NCBI RefSeq assembly: GCF_024138125.1
Contig: NZ_CP099993.1
Coordinates: 372,001-436,000, forward strand
Length of the DNA: 64,000 nt
DNA from: Halorussus salilacus
GTDB lineage: Archaea > Halobacteriota > Halobacteria > Halobacteriales > Haladaptataceae
Direction of reading: 5' to 3'
In this document: positions 42,189-52,300 of the stretch, in pieces
How the letters are laid out: the number at the start of each line of letters is the position of its first letter
Numbering within the stretch: the stretch's first letter is position 1
Translations under genes and position numbers: made by a program
Notes under the pieces: model-generated
The model's database searches: none
Seen by the model: only the letters and a program-made list of their open reading frames with translations
Told to the model about the DNA's origin: nothing

Positions 42189-44930
42189 ATGAGCGATCCA
42201 AGCACTACTATAGGCGGAAAACTACTGGCCAGCGGCATTGCGAAAGGTACTAATACGGCCAACCGTAGGATTGCCAATCGACTCTTTTCCTCGGATTATA
42301 AATCAGAGTTCGCCACTGCGACAACCGCGTTTGACGAGAAATTCCGAACTAAGTTCGATCTATACCTCAAAGAATTACGAGAGACCGGACAACTCGATGA
42401 GGAAGTCGAAACGGATTGGGAGAAACTCTCCAGTCGCTACTCAGTCGACCAGCTTGATTCGCCAGAAGAAGCAGCACGAGATTTTGTTGATATTCTTCTT
42501 AACTTGAATAGGATTGATGTTTCAGAGCATAGTGAGCTTCGGGACATCATTCACCATGAGGCACTCATTGCATTTCAAGAAGGCTATGATGCGTTCCTTG
42601 CAGAACTGAAACCTGAACCAGCCCAGGTCGCCATTTTTGATGGACAACAGACCGTCAAACAAGTAGTGGAAGAGATTAAGGAGGATGTTGAGAAGAAACT
42701 AAAAACCTTACAGAAGCCGACTCGCGCAACGAGATTCGAGATTGGCGACGCGGCGAAGGCTGCGGATCAAGTACTCCAGCAAAGCTTTGCTGAGTGCATA
42801 GAATATGTCTCTCGCGGGGAGTTTGATGATTTCTCTGGTAACACCCAGTGTGTCATTTTTGGGCCGGAGCAATCTGGGAAAACTCGATGTCTGGCGTGGC
42901 TTACTCAGAACGCCTCAACACTATACGACGTAGACGAGATAATCGTCATCGGCAGGGATTATACCCACCAGACAGATTATCCAGCGGTCCGGGAATTAAT
43001 TCAGGGAGATAATGTTCTGGTGGTCTGGGATGACATTACGACTACACCGGGCAGATCATCAGTTGACCTGTTCAGCCATACTGTCAACAAACTCTATAAT
43101 GATGTTCCCGGTACATGCCATGTCATCTGTAGCAGCGAATCAGGCCAAGGGTTGGAGTACAAAGTAAATGAAATATTGTCTAGCAGTGGGGAGGACACAT
43201 GTATCGTGACCCTCAGTATGCCCACATCTTCTCAGTTGCGACAACTGATAGATAGTGTGGCCGACTACTACGACGTTGTCGTCGCAGAGGCTGACCGGGA
43301 CACTGTCGAGAAGGAGATTCGGAGCCGGACGCCACTTCCAGGAGCAGTCGTTGAGCTTGTCGAGACAATTAGTACTGATACCGACCTGCTAACTGCGGAC
43401 GCTATCAAGGACCTACCAGGAGTATCCGAAGTCTGGAAATATCGCTATCGGGATTTGGATACGGTGGACAAGAGTCTGCTCATCGCTTCAAAGTTGTGCC
43501 ACGACTTCGGACTACATCAACGGCGAGATTTTCTAAAGAGAATTTTTATCGACGTATTCGATAATCGACCGCTGGAATTTGCTGATAGCTTGGATAGAAT
43601 AGCAAAGGATGGTTGGATCCAACCGATTGTACCTAACCGCCCGGACAGCAGGCTTCAAAATACGGAATATATCTATATCCCAGCTCAGCGGCTGGATGCC
43701 ATCGCAGGAGCAGTTGATGATTACTACTACCCGTTGAGCAATTGGGTCCAAAACAATTGTACGACAGTTAGCGAAATTCTGTCATCTAAAACAGCTGCTG
43801 ATTTGAACTATAATCTAGCTCTCCGGCTCATGGAAATTGACGCTGAATCAGAACGAATTGTTTACCATCTTGAGAAATCAATCAACTCTGGCATTGATGA
43901 TCCAGATTATCACATCGCATATGGGGTTTACCTCGGGAAAATTCAGGAAGATGCTGAGGAAATCAAAACCCAATTTCAGCAGGCCTATAACTGCGCTCCA
44001 GGGAATTCACGAGCACGGTTCTACTCAGCTCTAGGGTATTTGCTTGATTTGGAATTTAAGCGTGCAGCGGAACAGCTTACAAGCGCTGTGCAAATTGATC
44101 AAGATTGCTTCCATCTCCAACATTTATTACAAAATAGCGGCTTCTCTGATTTTATCCAGAGTACTCTTCCTCTTTTCGAGAAACAACGTGACCACACAGC
44201 ACTCATTGCATTAGCCGTGTATGCGTATTTGGAGCAGGACAAATTGGAGCCTGCTCGGGAACTATCTATAGATGCAGCAAGCACTGCAGAAACTGGCGCT
44301 GAATATCTCATTGCCGCACGGGCACTGGATGCTACCCTTAGCCGCCAAGATGAGGATCAGGATTCAGACCTTATTCGGCGCATCACTAATTGTTACCATT
44401 TCGCACTTGCAGAGCTCGCGTCGCCTACTCTCCAGTCCGAGTTCGGAGCGTTCTGTCTGCGTGTTGAAGCGTACAAACAGGCGGTAACCGAACTTCAAGA
44501 AGCTCTCGAGGGCGGCGATAAGCGCGCAGAAACATGGAGTCGGTTTGCTACCGCTCTCACCTACTCTGACATCGATACGACTGACAGTGAGAACTGGCGT
44601 GAGAATCCGGAAATCGGTTTCCAGATGGCAGTAGATAAACAGCCACAACAGCCCGAATATAGATACTCTTATATCGATTACCTCAAACTACACGGTCGGT
44701 TTAATGATGCCGTCCAGCAATTCGAGTGGATTGAAAAATTAGAGGAGATGGAGCCGAAAGCGCAGATAATGTACGCTGAGACACTGTACAAAGCAGGAGC
44801 TATCGAGGAAGCATTGAAAATTTGTGAGGAGTTCCGGTACAGCGATACGTATTCAGCAGAGGTTCAGATGCTGACCAGCCAGTTACGGCACAATATTAAA
44901 CTAAAGCATGGCCCCGGTTGGGGAATGTAG
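42189..44930 (+). CDS. STAND-like P-loop NTPase with TPR-type repeats (candidate defence)
   Basis: A 913-residue protein. The N-terminal 190 residues are helical with no named domain. Then comes a P-loop: Walker A GPEQSGKTR near residue 225 and Walker B NVLVVWDDI near 275, followed by a winged-helix-like part to about 520. The C-terminal half is a series of helical pairs of TPR type (for example YHIAYGVYLGKIQEDAEEIK and AYKQAVTELQEALEGGDKRA). This NTPase-plus-repeat layout is that of STAND sensors such as Avs-type defence proteins, in which the repeats bind a trigger. No effector nuclease is obvious at the N-terminus. It is AT-rich and sits alone between the two integrases. Confidence 0.65.
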   Translation: MSDPSTTIGGKLLASGIAKGTNTANRRIANRLFSSDYKSEFATATTAFDEKFRTKFDLYLKELRETGQLDEEVETDWEKLSSRYSVDQLDSPEEAARDFVDILLNLNRIDVSEHSELRDIIHHEALIAFQEGYDAFLAELKPEPAQVAIFDGQQTVKQVVEEIKEDVEKKLKTLQKPTRATRFEIGDAAKAADQVLQQSFAECIEYVSRGEFDDFSGNTQCVIFGPEQSGKTRCLAWLTQNASTLYDVDEIIVIGRDYTHQTDYPAVRELIQGDNVLVVWDDITTTPGRSSVDLFSHTVNKLYNDVPGTCHVICSSESGQGLEYKVNEILSSSGEDTCIVTLSMPTSSQLRQLIDSVADYYDVVVAEADRDTVEKEIRSRTPLPGAVVELVETISTDTDLLTADAIKDLPGVSEVWKYRYRDLDTVDKSLLIASKLCHDFGLHQRRDFLKRIFIDVFDNRPLEFADSLDRIAKDGWIQPIVPNRPDSRLQNTEYIYIPAQRLDAIAGAVDDYYYPLSNWVQNNCTTVSEILSSKTAADLNYNLALRLMEIDAESERIVYHLEKSINSGIDDPDYHIAYGVYLGKIQEDAEEIKTQFQQAYNCAPGNSRARFYSALGYLLDLEFKRAAEQLTSAVQIDQDCFHLQHLLQNSGFSDFIQSTLPLFEKQRDHTALIALAVYAYLEQDKLEPARELSIDAASTAETGAEYLIAARALDATLSRQDEDQDSDLIRRITNCYHFALAELASPTLQSEFGAFCLRVEAYKQAVTELQEALEGGDKRAETWSRFATALTYSDIDTTDSENWRENPEIGFQMAVDKQPQQPEYRYSYIDYLKLHGRFNDAVQQFEWIEKLEEMEPKAQIMYAETLYKAGAIEEALKICEEFRYSDTYSAEVQMLTSQLRHNIKLKHGPGWGM

Positions 44931-45306
44931 GCAATGAGAACTACTCCTAACTCAGACGAGTGATCATAGACGAAGTGTTCATCAAACTTCTTCAATTTAC
45001 TGGTGGATAGACGGATGAGTATTCTATCCAAAATGCGACTGACCACCATAATATAAATCCGCACTTGTCGCTTGCTAAATATACGCTCTGTATCTTACAC
45101 GCCAGTGTTGTCGGTCGTTAAGGGTTTTGATAGAGTCGGATATCCACTGCTCACATCGCGGTATCAATACTGAGAGATCGGCTATGGTGCAGTGATTGCG
45201 TCTATTCCCTACGATGAGCGAGTCCAGTACCTCTCACACAAGCCCCGTTTTAGACACCTTGGTTGGCTAAAAAATCGTTCCAGTCAGTAGGCACCGACAG
45301 TGGTCA
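44931..45306. other. Gene-free AT-rich gap
   Basis: No gene or repeat seen between the STAND-like gene and the integrase. Confidence 0.4.
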
Positions 45307-46410
45307 TCATCCGAGTCGATCCAGCGCGTCCTGGCGATCTTCGACGGGCGCTTGGTCGTACTTCATCGTCGTCTCCGGACTCTTGTGCCGGAGTTGTGCC
45401 TGTGCTGCGGCCAGGTCCTCCTCCCGGGTCATATACGTGCCGGTCGAGTGCCGGATCGTGTACCAGCTCATCTGCCGGTGCTCGTAGTCGATGCCAGCAA
45501 TATCGCACAGGTCGTGGAGCAACCGGCGGAGTGGCGTGGACCGGAATGGGTTCGCTTCTCGGGTCAGCCAGAGTTCATCACGCCCGTCGTACAGTTCGTA
45601 GTTCTGGCGCTGGTCCAGCCACCGGTCAAGTGCGTCGAGGGTTTTCGTACTGAGGCCGACCCGCCAGTGCCCCTCGTTTTTCGAGGATTCTTCTTTGGGA
45701 ATCCGCAGGAGTCCGTTCTCAATGTCAACCCACGATGTGACGGCTCGTTTGACTTCGATAGGGCGGAGGCCTGCATCGAGACTGACCCCCACGAGGCTCG
45801 GGATGCGCCAGTTGTTCGCCCGCTCCCAATCGGCCGGTCCGACGTCTGCCTTCGGTTTGTGGAACTTTTGGGCGAGGTAGGCCGTCCACCGGTCACGTTC
45901 CTCGGGCGTGACGTTGTTGTAGTGTGGGATGCTCCCGTATTCTAACGATGCTTCCCGGATCTGCCGCCGCTCCGGTTTCGTGAGGTAGTCGCGCGGTGTC
46001 GTTGTCCCGCTGTTCGACGAAAAGCGGATGGCCGGGTCCCATTCGTCATCGCCCCGTTCATGGGCCCGCCATTTGAACAGCATCTTGACGGCCTTCTGGC
46101 AGCAGTCCCGGTGGGCATCACTGTAATCGGCCATCGCCAACTGTTGCATCCACTCGTCCGCGTGGTCGTGCGTGACCGTGGTCGTATACTGCTCGGTGGA
46201 TTCCCAGACGAACCGGTAGAAGTGGTCCATCCGATAGCTCCGGGCCGTGACCGTGGTCGGCGCATACCCATCTGCCTGGTCGGGATCTTTGCCGAACGCC
46301 AACAACCAGCGGAGGCAGTCTTCGCGTTCGGCCCGGTAGTCGACGCGTTGGCGCGGGCCGAGCCGGTCTGCGGATGGCTGGGGAACGACCGGGAAGTCGC
46401 TCAGGTCCAT
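45307..46410 (-). CDS. Tyrosine recombinase/integrase of the element
   Basis: A 367-residue integrase. Catalytic landmarks: SLDAGLRPIEVKRA (Arg), MSWYTIRHSTGTYM (His-x-x-Arg region), and LRHKSPETTMKYDQ with the Tyr. The gene begins 164 bases from the att site in the tRNA-Glu gene, the usual place for the enzyme that put the element there. The gap holds a 13-base motif repeated at exactly 60-base spacing, possibly its arm-type binding sites. It is a paralogue of the enzyme at 40759-41967. Confidence 0.88.
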   Translation of the reverse strand: MDLSDFPVVPQPSADRLGPRQRVDYRAEREDCLRWLLAFGKDPDQADGYAPTTVTARSYRMDHFYRFVWESTEQYTTTVTHDHADEWMQQLAMADYSDAHRDCCQKAVKMLFKWRAHERGDDEWDPAIRFSSNSGTTTPRDYLTKPERRQIREASLEYGSIPHYNNVTPEERDRWTAYLAQKFHKPKADVGPADWERANNWRIPSLVGVSLDAGLRPIEVKRAVTSWVDIENGLLRIPKEESSKNEGHWRVGLSTKTLDALDRWLDQRQNYELYDGRDELWLTREANPFRSTPLRRLLHDLCDIAGIDYEHRQMSWYTIRHSTGTYMTREEDLAAAQAQLRHKSPETTMKYDQAPVEDRQDALDRLG

Positions 46411-46428
46411 TGCCGCGCCTCCCTGGGA

Positions 46429-46501
46429 ACTATGCGAGTCGTCTTGCCCCGCGAAAACGCGAATCGCCGGACAGCGTGGGGGTATTCGACTATGCGAGTC
46501 G
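46429..46501. repeat. 13-base direct repeats 60 bases apart, candidate integrase arm sites
   Basis: ACTATGCGAGTCG occurs at 46429-46441 and 46489-46501; both are followed by two variable bases and TTGCC. They lie between the integrase start and the att core. Confidence 0.55.
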
Positions 46502-46573
46502 GGTTGCCTGTGGTGTCCATGGTTACGTTGGGTTAGGGCGACCCGGGAATCCGCAGGAAGGAAAGGGGATGGA

Positions 46574-46617
46574 AGTGCTCCGTCAGGGATTTGAACCCTG
46601 GTCCTTGCCGTGAGAGG
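46574..46617. other. attR: 44-base direct repeat within tRNA-Glu
   Basis: Identical to 11093-11136. It covers the 3' end of the tRNA gene up to the anticodon stem; the tRNA therefore stays whole after integration. Confidence 0.85.
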
Positions 46618-46650
46618 GCAAGATGATTGGCCGGACTACACCAACGGAGC
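46576..46650 (-). tRNA. tRNA-Glu (anticodon CTC)
   Basis: Acceptor stem GCTCCGT pairs with ACGGAGC. The anticodon arm is TTGCC, loop CTCTCAC, GGCAA, giving anticodon CTC. The T-arm has the standard GTTCAAATC loop. The discriminator base is A and no CCA is encoded. The gene is the attachment site of the element; its promoter side faces the right chromosomal flank. Confidence 0.92.
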
Positions 46651-46842
46651 ATTCCGTTCGTCGCGTCTGCACTCTCTCGTAGTGCCACGTTACGTTTAAC
46701 AGTTGCGCTTTCGCCCCGCCGTGTGCCGGTTCCACACGTCGGGAGTCCGACCTGAACGGTTCACAAAACCGAAAGCCGGGATTGACGGCTCTCGATTGAC
46801 AGACACTCCCCGTTACCGGTCAGACGCGGAATACGTGAACGG

Positions 46843-48048
46843 TCACTCTTCGAGAGGCGACCCGGCGGCGTCCGGTTCGTGGCCTTCGAGGCTGATGATG
46901 TTCTCGCGGCCGACCCGTAGCTTGCTGATCTCGCCTTCGTCTTCCATCTCCGAGAGGAGCATGCTCACCTTCGACTTCGACCACCCGGTCTCGTCGACGA
47001 TGTTGACCTGCTTCATCCGGCCGCCGTTCTCGTCGAGCAACTTCTTCACGCGGGCCTCGTCGGTCAGTAGTTCCTCGTCGCTGACCGAGGGTTCCGGCGT
47101 TGCAGACTGGGCGCTCGCGGCGGCAGACCCGCCGCCACCGGGGTTGTCGTCGTCGGTCGCCAGCGACCCGAAGTCACCCTGTCGCCACGCGAACGCCGCC
47201 GCGAGGCCGAGCAGGACGAGGACGGCCGCGACGAACAGCATCAGCGGCGACGACCCGTTCCCGGAGGGCGCTTGGCCCGCGCTCGACGACGTGGTCGTCG
47301 CGTTGTCGGCACCGTCACCGCCTCCCTCGCGGGTCGTGGGCTCCTCGGTCGTGGTCTCCTCGGTCGTCGTCTGCTCTACCGGGTCGAACTTCACCCGCGG
47401 GCGCTGGTCGGTGAAGTCGCGTTCGCCCTGCCACGTTATCGACTCGCTGTCGGCCAGTCCGTCGCCGGAGGGCTCGTACCCCTCCGGGGACGCCGACGCG
47501 AATTGGAGGTTGGGTCCGGCGTGGATGACCAGCGACTGGTTCGGACCGAGGTAGAGACCGCCCTGAAACACGTCGCCGATGACGACGTCCTCGCCTTCGC
47601 CCGCCGCGAAGGCAGACCACTGGAACGACATCCTGACGACGCCGCGGTTCTCTTCGAGGATTCCGACGACTTCGGCCCTCTTCGAGAAACTCTCGGCCTT
47701 CATCGTCCGCCCGGTGGCGTTCTGTCCGGCGTCGGCCAACTCGTTCGCCTGCCGCTGGAAGCCCTCGTACAGGTCGGTCGAGTTGTTGTTGAACTCGTCG
47801 GCGAACTCCTCGAACTGCTGGCGCTCGGTGTCGTTCTCCAGGGTTCGCTGGTAGAGGAACGTCCACTCGGCGGTGCCGTTGTCGTAGACATCGATGTGAA
47901 ACTCGACGCTATCGAAGTTCTCCGCAGCACCCAGCGTTTGTGGGGTCGCCTGTGGGCCGCGCATGGGCTGAGTGCCCGAAATCGCCGCCGTAGGCACCGC
48001 CCCGACGAGTAACACGACTACGAGGCCGACCGCCAGCAGCCGTCTCAT
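46843..48048 (-). CDS. Membrane-anchored winged-helix regulator
   Basis: A 401-residue protein with a signal peptide (LLAVGLVVVLLVGAVPTAA), an extracellular beta-rich domain to about residue 210 with Asn-glycosylation sites, a Thr/Glu-rich linker, one membrane segment (LMLFVAAVLVLLGLAAAFAW, about 272-291), and a cytoplasmic winged-helix domain at the end (VNIVDETGWSKSKVSMLLSE). This matches haloarchaeal DUF7345-plus-DUF7343 proteins. It could carry an outside signal to DNA. It is the first chromosomal gene after the tRNA. Confidence 0.82.
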   Translation of the reverse strand: MRRLLAVGLVVVLLVGAVPTAAISGTQPMRGPQATPQTLGAAENFDSVEFHIDVYDNGTAEWTFLYQRTLENDTERQQFEEFADEFNNNSTDLYEGFQRQANELADAGQNATGRTMKAESFSKRAEVVGILEENRGVVRMSFQWSAFAAGEGEDVVIGDVFQGGLYLGPNQSLVIHAGPNLQFASASPEGYEPSGDGLADSESITWQGERDFTDQRPRVKFDPVEQTTTEETTTEEPTTREGGGDGADNATTTSSSAGQAPSGNGSSPLMLFVAAVLVLLGLAAAFAWRQGDFGSLATDDDNPGGGGSAAASAQSATPEPSVSDEELLTDEARVKKLLDENGGRMKQVNIVDETGWSKSKVSMLLSEMEDEGEISKLRVGRENIISLEGHEPDAAGSPLEE

Positions 48049-48099
48049 GTACGTTATTCCTCCATTGCCCGGTATAAAAGACCTTTTGACGTGGGGCTG

Positions 48100-48300
48100 T
48101 CACCGCACCGCGGTTCCGGCCGACACGACCCGTGCTGGCGACCCCCACACCGTCGCGTGGTCGAGCGGATTCCCGTCGAGTACGACGAGGTCGGCCCGGT
48201 AGCCCTCGGCGACTCGGCCGACCTCGTCGCCCTCGATTGCCACGTCGGCTTCTCGTCGGCCGTCGGCGTCCACCACCGTCCCGCCGCGAAGTACGAGCAT
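48100..48300 (-). pseudogene. Amidohydrolase remnant: both ends joined in frame, barrel lost
   Basis: The 66 codons begin MLVLRGGTVVDADGRREADV, the usual start of an imidazolonepropionase-like amidohydrolase, and end VAEGYRADLVVLDGNPLDHA plus a short strand, the usual end. The roughly 300-residue catalytic barrel with its metal-binding His and Asp is missing. The join keeps the frame. The product would be only the small beta-sandwich lobe and cannot be an enzyme. Confidence 0.72.
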
Positions 48301-48417
48301 ACCGAATCGATTGGTTCGGCGGGTCCTAAAGCCCCGGGTCGGGGATGTCCCCGCGAACCGAGCAAACGCGAGCGTTCCGGCGCAAGAACCAACTCGGTCG
48401 GCGTCGCAGGGTCGGCC

Positions 48418-49158
48418 ATGGCAGACGACCCCCTCGACGGACGTGTGGCGCTGGTAACGGGCGCGAGTTCGGGCATCGGAGAGGCGACCGCGATGGCGCT
48501 GGCGCGCGACGGCGCCGACGTGGCGCTGGCGGCCCGCCGCGAGAAGCGCCTGCGCGAAGTCGCGGCGCGGATTCGCGAGGAGCACGGCGCGCAGACGCTC
48601 CCGGTCAGGACAAACGTCCGCGACGAGGACTCGGTGGTCGAGATGGTCGAGACCACCGTCGCGGAGTTCGGCCGACTCGACTGTCTGGTCAACAACGCGG
48701 GACTCGCCCGCGGGGAGTCGGTCGAAGAGATGAGCGCCGACCAGTTCCGGACGATGATGGAGACCAACGTCGACGGCGTGTTCTTCGCCACCCGGGAGGC
48801 CATCCCGCACCTCCGCGAGCGCGACGGTCACCTCATCTTCGTCGGGAGCTTCGCCGGGCAGTACCCCCGACCGTTCAACCCGGTCTACGCCGCCTCGAAG
48901 TGGTGGGTCCGGGGGTTCGCCCACAGCGTCGAGGGGAACGTCGGGGAAGAAGGCGTGGCCGTGACGGTCGTCAACCCCTCGGAGGTCCGGACCGAGTTCG
49001 GGGCGGCCTACGGCGAGTCGTTCGAAGAGCGCTTCGAGGAGGGCGAGGTGACCGAACCCGAGGAGGTCGCCGAGGCCATCGCGTTCGCGGCCCGGCAGGA
49101 GGGCTCGACGGTGAGCGAACTCGACCTCTACCGGCGCGATAAATTCAGTGGGTTCTGA
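48418..49158 (+). CDS. Short-chain dehydrogenase/reductase (SDR)
   Basis: A 246-residue classical SDR. The NAD(P) loop is TGASSGIG (residues 14-21), NNAG follows near 92, and the catalytic Ser and Tyr-x-x-x-Lys are in VGSFAG and YAASK. The substrate is unknown; an Arg pair after the second strand (AARREKR) favours NADPH. It is transcribed away from the amidohydrolase remnant, and a MITE-like repeat follows. Confidence 0.88.
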   Translation: MADDPLDGRVALVTGASSGIGEATAMALARDGADVALAARREKRLREVAARIREEHGAQTLPVRTNVRDEDSVVEMVETTVAEFGRLDCLVNNAGLARGESVEEMSADQFRTMMETNVDGVFFATREAIPHLRERDGHLIFVGSFAGQYPRPFNPVYAASKWWVRGFAHSVEGNVGEEGVAVTVVNPSEVRTEFGAAYGESFEERFEEGEVTEPEEVAEAIAFAARQEGSTVSELDLYRRDKFSGF

Positions 49159-49208
49159 GCGATTCTGTCGGGTTTACGAAGTGGGTGTGCGTGGCTGAGT
49201 CGAGAACG

Positions 49209-49328
49209 CCTCGAAAGCCCCCGCCCGCTCGACCCTCCGGGCCTCGTTGCGCTCCTCGGTCACTTCGCTCCCTGCGGTGCTTACTTCGTCCGGGAGGGAC
49301 CGAGCGGGCGGCCCCTTTCAGTCCCACC
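49209..49328. repeat. MITE-like intergenic repeat, copy 3 (short)
   Basis: Same ends as the copies at 1628 and 4951: GAAAGCCCCCGCCCGCTCGA on the left and CGAGCGGGCGGCCCCTTTCA on the right, with a shorter inside of about 80 bases. It lies between two convergent genes. Confidence 0.65.
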
Positions 49329-49391
49329 CGCGATTGGTGTCACCGGCCGAACCTCGTCGACCGACCCGCTATCGCGTGACGGATACTCCCC

Positions 49392-52300
49392 TCAATCGAG
49401 CGCCTCGGCCACCTTCTCGATGGGATGGTGTGGCTCCTCGTCGCTCTCGTCCCGGTCGCCGAGTTGGCCCCGGCAGGACGCGCCGGGCGCGACCACCTGC
49501 TTGCCCGGACTCGCCTCGACCTGCTCGAACAGAATCTCGCCGATGGCCCTGCTCATCGAGTAGTGTTCGGCCTCGTAGCCGAAGCTCCCGGCCATCCCGC
49601 AACACCCCGAGTCGAGCGCGTCGACCTCGTAGCCCGCCTCCCGGAGGACCGCCGCGGCGTGGGCGTCCTTCTTGGTCGCCTTCTGGTGGCAGTGGCCGTG
49701 GTAGGTCAGCGCCTCGTCTGGCGCGTCGAAGGCGAGGTCGCCGGTCAGGTCGAGCGCGTCGAGGTACTCCATGATTCCGTAGGTGTTGGCGGCGACACGT
49801 TCGACTTCGGTGCCTGAGACCCCGGCGTCGCCCGCGGGCGGTTCCGGGACGCCCCGCGTCCCGGAACCGCCGAGCAGGTCGAGATAGTCCGACTGGAGCA
49901 TCACGGCGTCGGAGGGTTCGACCACGACCACGTCCCAGCCGTCCCGCACTCTCGGCGCGAGCGCCGCGACGTTGGTCGCGGCGCGCTCGCGCGCCACGTC
50001 GAGAAAGCCCTTCGAGAGCGCGGGCCGCCCGCTGGCGGTCACGTCGTCGGGAACCCGGACGTGGACCCCCGCGGCTTCGAGGACGCGGACCGCCGCCCTC
50101 CCCGCGTCGGGGTGGTTGTAGTTGGTGTAGGCGTCCGGAAAGAGCGCGACCGTCCGCGCGGCGTCGGACTCGGGGACGCGGGACCCGCCCCGCGACTCGA
50201 ACCAGTCCTCGAAGCTCTCGCGGTGGAAGGTCGGGAGGCTCCGCTCGCGGGCGATACCGAGGGCCTTCTCCATCGCGGTCCGCGCGCCCGGGAGCCCGCT
50301 CGCCCAGTTCGAGAGGGGCGCGAGCGCCGACCCGACCGTCGAGAGCGCCTCGACGTTGGCGAACAGTCGGTCTCGGAGGCTCGCGCCGTGTCGCCGGTGG
50401 TACTCGTGTTCGACCTCGGCCTTGAGCTTCGCCATGTCGACCTCGCTCGGACAGTCGCGGGCACAGCCCTTGCAACCGATACAGAGGTCCAGCACCTCGG
50501 CCATGAACTCCACGTCGGTGGCGTCACTGTCGAGGTCTCCGCTCATCGCCTGCCGGAGCAGGTTCGCCCGGCCTCGCGTCGCGGTTATCTCCTCGTCGGC
50601 GGCCCGGTAGGTCGGACACATCACCCCGCCGGTCGTCTCCTGCCCGCCGCGACAGCCGCCACAGCCGTGACAGAGCTCGACCATCCCCTGAAAGCCGTTC
50701 TCGTTCTCCCAGTTCAGTTCGGGCGCAAAGCCCGCCGAGAACTCGTAATCGGGGTCGAACCGGAGGTTCTCGGTCATGGCCGCGTCCCCGCAGACCTGCC
50801 CGGGGTTCAGGAGCCAGTCGGGGTCGAACGCGGTCTTCAAATCGCGAAAGACGTTCCAGACGCGCTCGCCGTACAGTTTGCGGTTCCACTGGGTCCGGGC
50901 GCGGCCGTCGCCGTGTTCGCCCGAGACGCTCCCCCCGTACTCGACCACGAGGTCGGTCACGGCGTCGGCGATGGCCTCCATCTGGTTCACCCCCACCGGG
51001 CTCTTGGTGTTGACGAGGGGTCGGACGTGGAGACATCCCGGTCCGGCGTGGGCGTAGAAGCTGGCGTAGGTGTCGTTGTCCGCCAGCACCTCCCGGAAGT
51101 CGGCGACGTAGTCGGGGAGGTTCTCGGGCGGGACCGCGGCGTCCTCGATGAACGAGATGTGCTTTGCGTCGGACGTGCGCGACAGCAGGATGGGAAGCCC
51201 GGACTTCCGGAGCTTCCAGAACCGGGCGCGCTCGGCCTCGTCGTGGGCCTCCAGCGCGGCGAAGGCGCGCGCTCCGTCTCTGTCCGCGAGGAGCGCTTCG
51301 ACCTTCTCGCGGCCCTCCTCGTCGTCCTCGGCGTAGAACTCCACGAGCAGGACCGAGTCGGTGCCCTCGGGCAACATTCCGACCACGTCTTCGAACTCCT
51401 CGGTGTCGCGCGCGAGGTCGACCAGCACGTCGTCGAGCACCTCGACCGCGGAGGGGTCGTGGTCGAGGATGGGGGCCACGTCGGCCATCGCGTCGAGCAG
51501 GTCGTCGTACGCGAGCAGCGCCATCGACTCGGTCTCGGGAATCGGCTCCAACCCCACCTCGGCCTCGGTCACGATGGCGAGGGTGCCCTCGCTCCCCGCG
51601 AGCAGGCGCGCGAGGTTGACGGTGCCCGAGTCGCTCGCGGTTTCGCTTCTGGCGGTTTCACCGCTCGCGCGCGAGGCGCGCCGCGCCTCGCGCGCTTCCT
51701 CGACGAGTCTGTCGAGGTTGTACCCCGAGACGTTGCGTTTGAGCTGGGGGTACGCCTGCTCGATGGCCTCGCTCTCCTCGTCGAGAATCCGGACGACCTC
51801 GGCGTAGATGCGCGCTTCGAGGTCCCCATCGGGGTCGGCGCGCTCGCGGAGTTCTCCGAGCGACATCTCGCCGAAGGTCGTCACGGTCCCGTCGGCGAGG
51901 ACGACCTCGCACTCCTCGACGTAGGCGTCGGTCTTGCCGTACTTCAGGGAGTGCGAGCCGGTGGAGTTGTTGCCGATAGCGCCCCCGAGCGCCGACTTGT
52001 CGCCCCACGCGGGGTCGGGCGCGAACTTCAGGCCGTGGGGTTCGAGTTCCGCGTTCAGGTCGGCCAGCACCGCCCCGGGCTGGGCGCGGGCGGTCCGTCC
52101 CTCGGGGTCCACGTCGAGGACGGCGTCCATGTGGCGGGTGAAGTCGAGCACGACCGCCTCGTTGACCGCCTGCCCCGCGAGGCTGGTGCCGCCGCCCCGC
52201 GGGAGGACGGGAATCTCGCGGTCGGCGCAGTAGCCCATCACCGCCGACACGTCGGCGGTCGAGGTCGGGAAGACCGCGCCGATGGGCGTCACCTCGTAGG

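Larger units (their letters stand above)
11093..46573. mobile_element. Integrated element of about 35.5 kb in tRNA-Glu(CTC)
   Basis: The boundaries are a 44-base direct repeat. The right copy is in the tRNA gene, with a tyrosine recombinase gene (45307-46410) pointing away from it, as is usual for tRNA-targeting archaeal elements. The inside carries a second integrase, a PrimPol-type replication protein, a HerA-type ATPase, a private TFB, and many defence-type genes. Base composition changes at the borders: the inside has AT-rich patches (11.2-11.6, 20.3-22.0, 26.3-29.2 and 42.0-45.2 kb) unlike the flanks. It reads as an integrative plasmid or genomic island; I see no capsid genes. Confidence 0.85.
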
